From assembly GCF_003076515.1 (NCBI RefSeq), contig NZ_CP022390.1, positions 2,666,001-2,730,000 on the forward strand: DNA of 64,000 bases, given 5' to 3'. This DNA comes from Alcaligenes aquatilis (GTDB lineage: Bacteria; Pseudomonadota; Gammaproteobacteria; Burkholderiales; Burkholderiaceae_B). Below are positions 63,571 through 64,000 of the stretch, in pieces. The notes below the pieces were generated by a model, which did not search any database, was not told where the DNA came from, and saw nothing but the letters and a program-made list of their open reading frames with translations. A program made the position numbers and the translations under genes. Numbering within the stretch: position 1 is the first letter of the stretch; the number at the start of each line of letters is the position of its first letter.

Positions 63571-64000
63571 TTACTTTTCTTGTGCCACAACAAGTTGCGT
63601 CAGCCGCTGAATGGAAAGCGGCGCACAGCCTTCCGCATCATTGCTGATCGTCACATAAGCCGCCTGCCCCGCCCCCGTAATTCCACGAATCGTGCGCGCC
63701 AGCACCGTGCGGGTATGCAGGTCCTCGCTGACGATGGCATCGAAGGGGGTATGCTTTTTTTGAGCATCGGCATAGCCGTAAGCACCAAACTCCCGGTTCA
63801 AGTTCCAGCGACACACCAAGGGCCCCGGCCACAAGGCACGCAATACAGGCAACTGCTCCTCAATCGGCGGCATCTTGCCGTGCAAACCCAGACAAAACGT
63901 CGCACCATTGACCTTGAGCGTATCGATAAGACTTTGGGTCAGCAGCTCCGGATCTCGGACTTCTACAGCAAGCACCACTTGTGACCCCTGAGGCAAAGCC
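63571..64000 (-). CDS. DUF72 (YecE-like) protein, 5' end beyond window
   Basis: C-terminal part of a DUF72 TIM-barrel-like protein: VVLAVEVRDPELL, CLGLHGKMPP, GPLVCRWNLNREFGAYGYADAQ and ending AYVTISNDAEGCAPLSIQRL. The frame is open to the right edge, and comparison with the family suggests the Met at 63996 is internal. Function of the family is unknown. Confidence 0.88.
   Translation of the reverse strand, partial: ALPQGSQVVLAVEVRDPELLTQSLIDTLKVNGATFCLGLHGKMPPIEEQLPVLRALWPGPLVCRWNLNREFGAYGYADAQKKHTPFDAIVSEDLHTRTVLARTIRGITGAGQAAYVTISNDAEGCAPLSIQRLTQLVVAQEK

Overview
The window looks like chromosome of a betaproteobacterium of the family Alcaligenaceae, most likely Alcaligenes or a close relative. 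This rests on an even, moderately high GC content, the apbC-tamA-tamB and dcd-decarboxylase arrangements, a cbb3 oxidase with its own Sco protein, and LysR-type regulators divergent from catabolic units. It is inference, not a database result. I see no rRNA, tRNA, CRISPR array, insertion sequence or prophage. The first gene (phosphomannomutase family) and the last (DUF72 family) run off the ends.

Layout. 1-10674: end of a PMM/PGM gene, then a leftward polysaccharide cluster: a WecA/WbpL-like initiating transferase, TviB and TviC (UDP-GlcNAc to UDP-GalNAcA), a MurJ/MviN-family flippase, two GT4 glycosyltransferases and one tandem double GT4. 10860-17226: ureide/purine catabolism: LysR regulator, uraD, allA, a class II aldolase, a tautomerase, an NCS2 purine permease and an outer-membrane channel. 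17290-25188: LysR regulator plus gcl-hyi-glxR-ttuD-glcG-pyk, the glyoxylate-to-pyruvate (tartronate semialdehyde) route. 25189-25799: noncoding, with a strong candidate small RNA on the minus strand. 25800-30688: coq7, a membrane protein, Sco and a non-canonical ccoNOP set. 31235-32959: OsmC family, thyA, folA. 33226-37769 (minus): gcvH, a YhiN/BaiN flavoprotein, a basic amino-acid decarboxylase, dcd. 37897-44834 (minus): apbC-tamA-tamB. 44937-48575: small membrane protein, metG, CDF transporter. 48621-52762: LysR regulator, allE, a nucleobase deaminase and an iron-box-preceded YncE-like lipoprotein. 53134-57678: an unusual GNAT-dUTPase fusion, a possible small ORF, then aldolase-MFS-isomerase. 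58321-64000: AraC protein with a degenerate receiver, ChaA-like antiporter with a structured leader, LysR/SDR pair, XRE regulator with a membrane partner, DUF72.

How the genes work together. Deaminase, NCS2 permease and channel could bring in and prepare purines. UraD, AllE and AllA cover three steps from OHCU to glyoxylate. Gcl, GlxR, TtuD and Pyk carry glyoxylate to pyruvate, and Hyi interconverts hydroxypyruvate. Urate oxidase, HIU hydrolase, allantoinase and allantoate amidohydrolase are not in the window and must be elsewhere if the route is complete.

The most novel-looking items are: the minus-strand sRNA candidate at about 25382-25546, with a CUCCUCC (anti-Shine-Dalgarno) hairpin loop; the GNAT-dUTPase fusion at 53134-54543; the CcoS-like extension on CcoN together with a mono-haem CcoP; the AraC-family protein whose receiver domain has lost nearly all phosphorylation-site residues; and the attenuator-like leader of the ChaA homologue. 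All of this was read by eye from sequence, with no database search.
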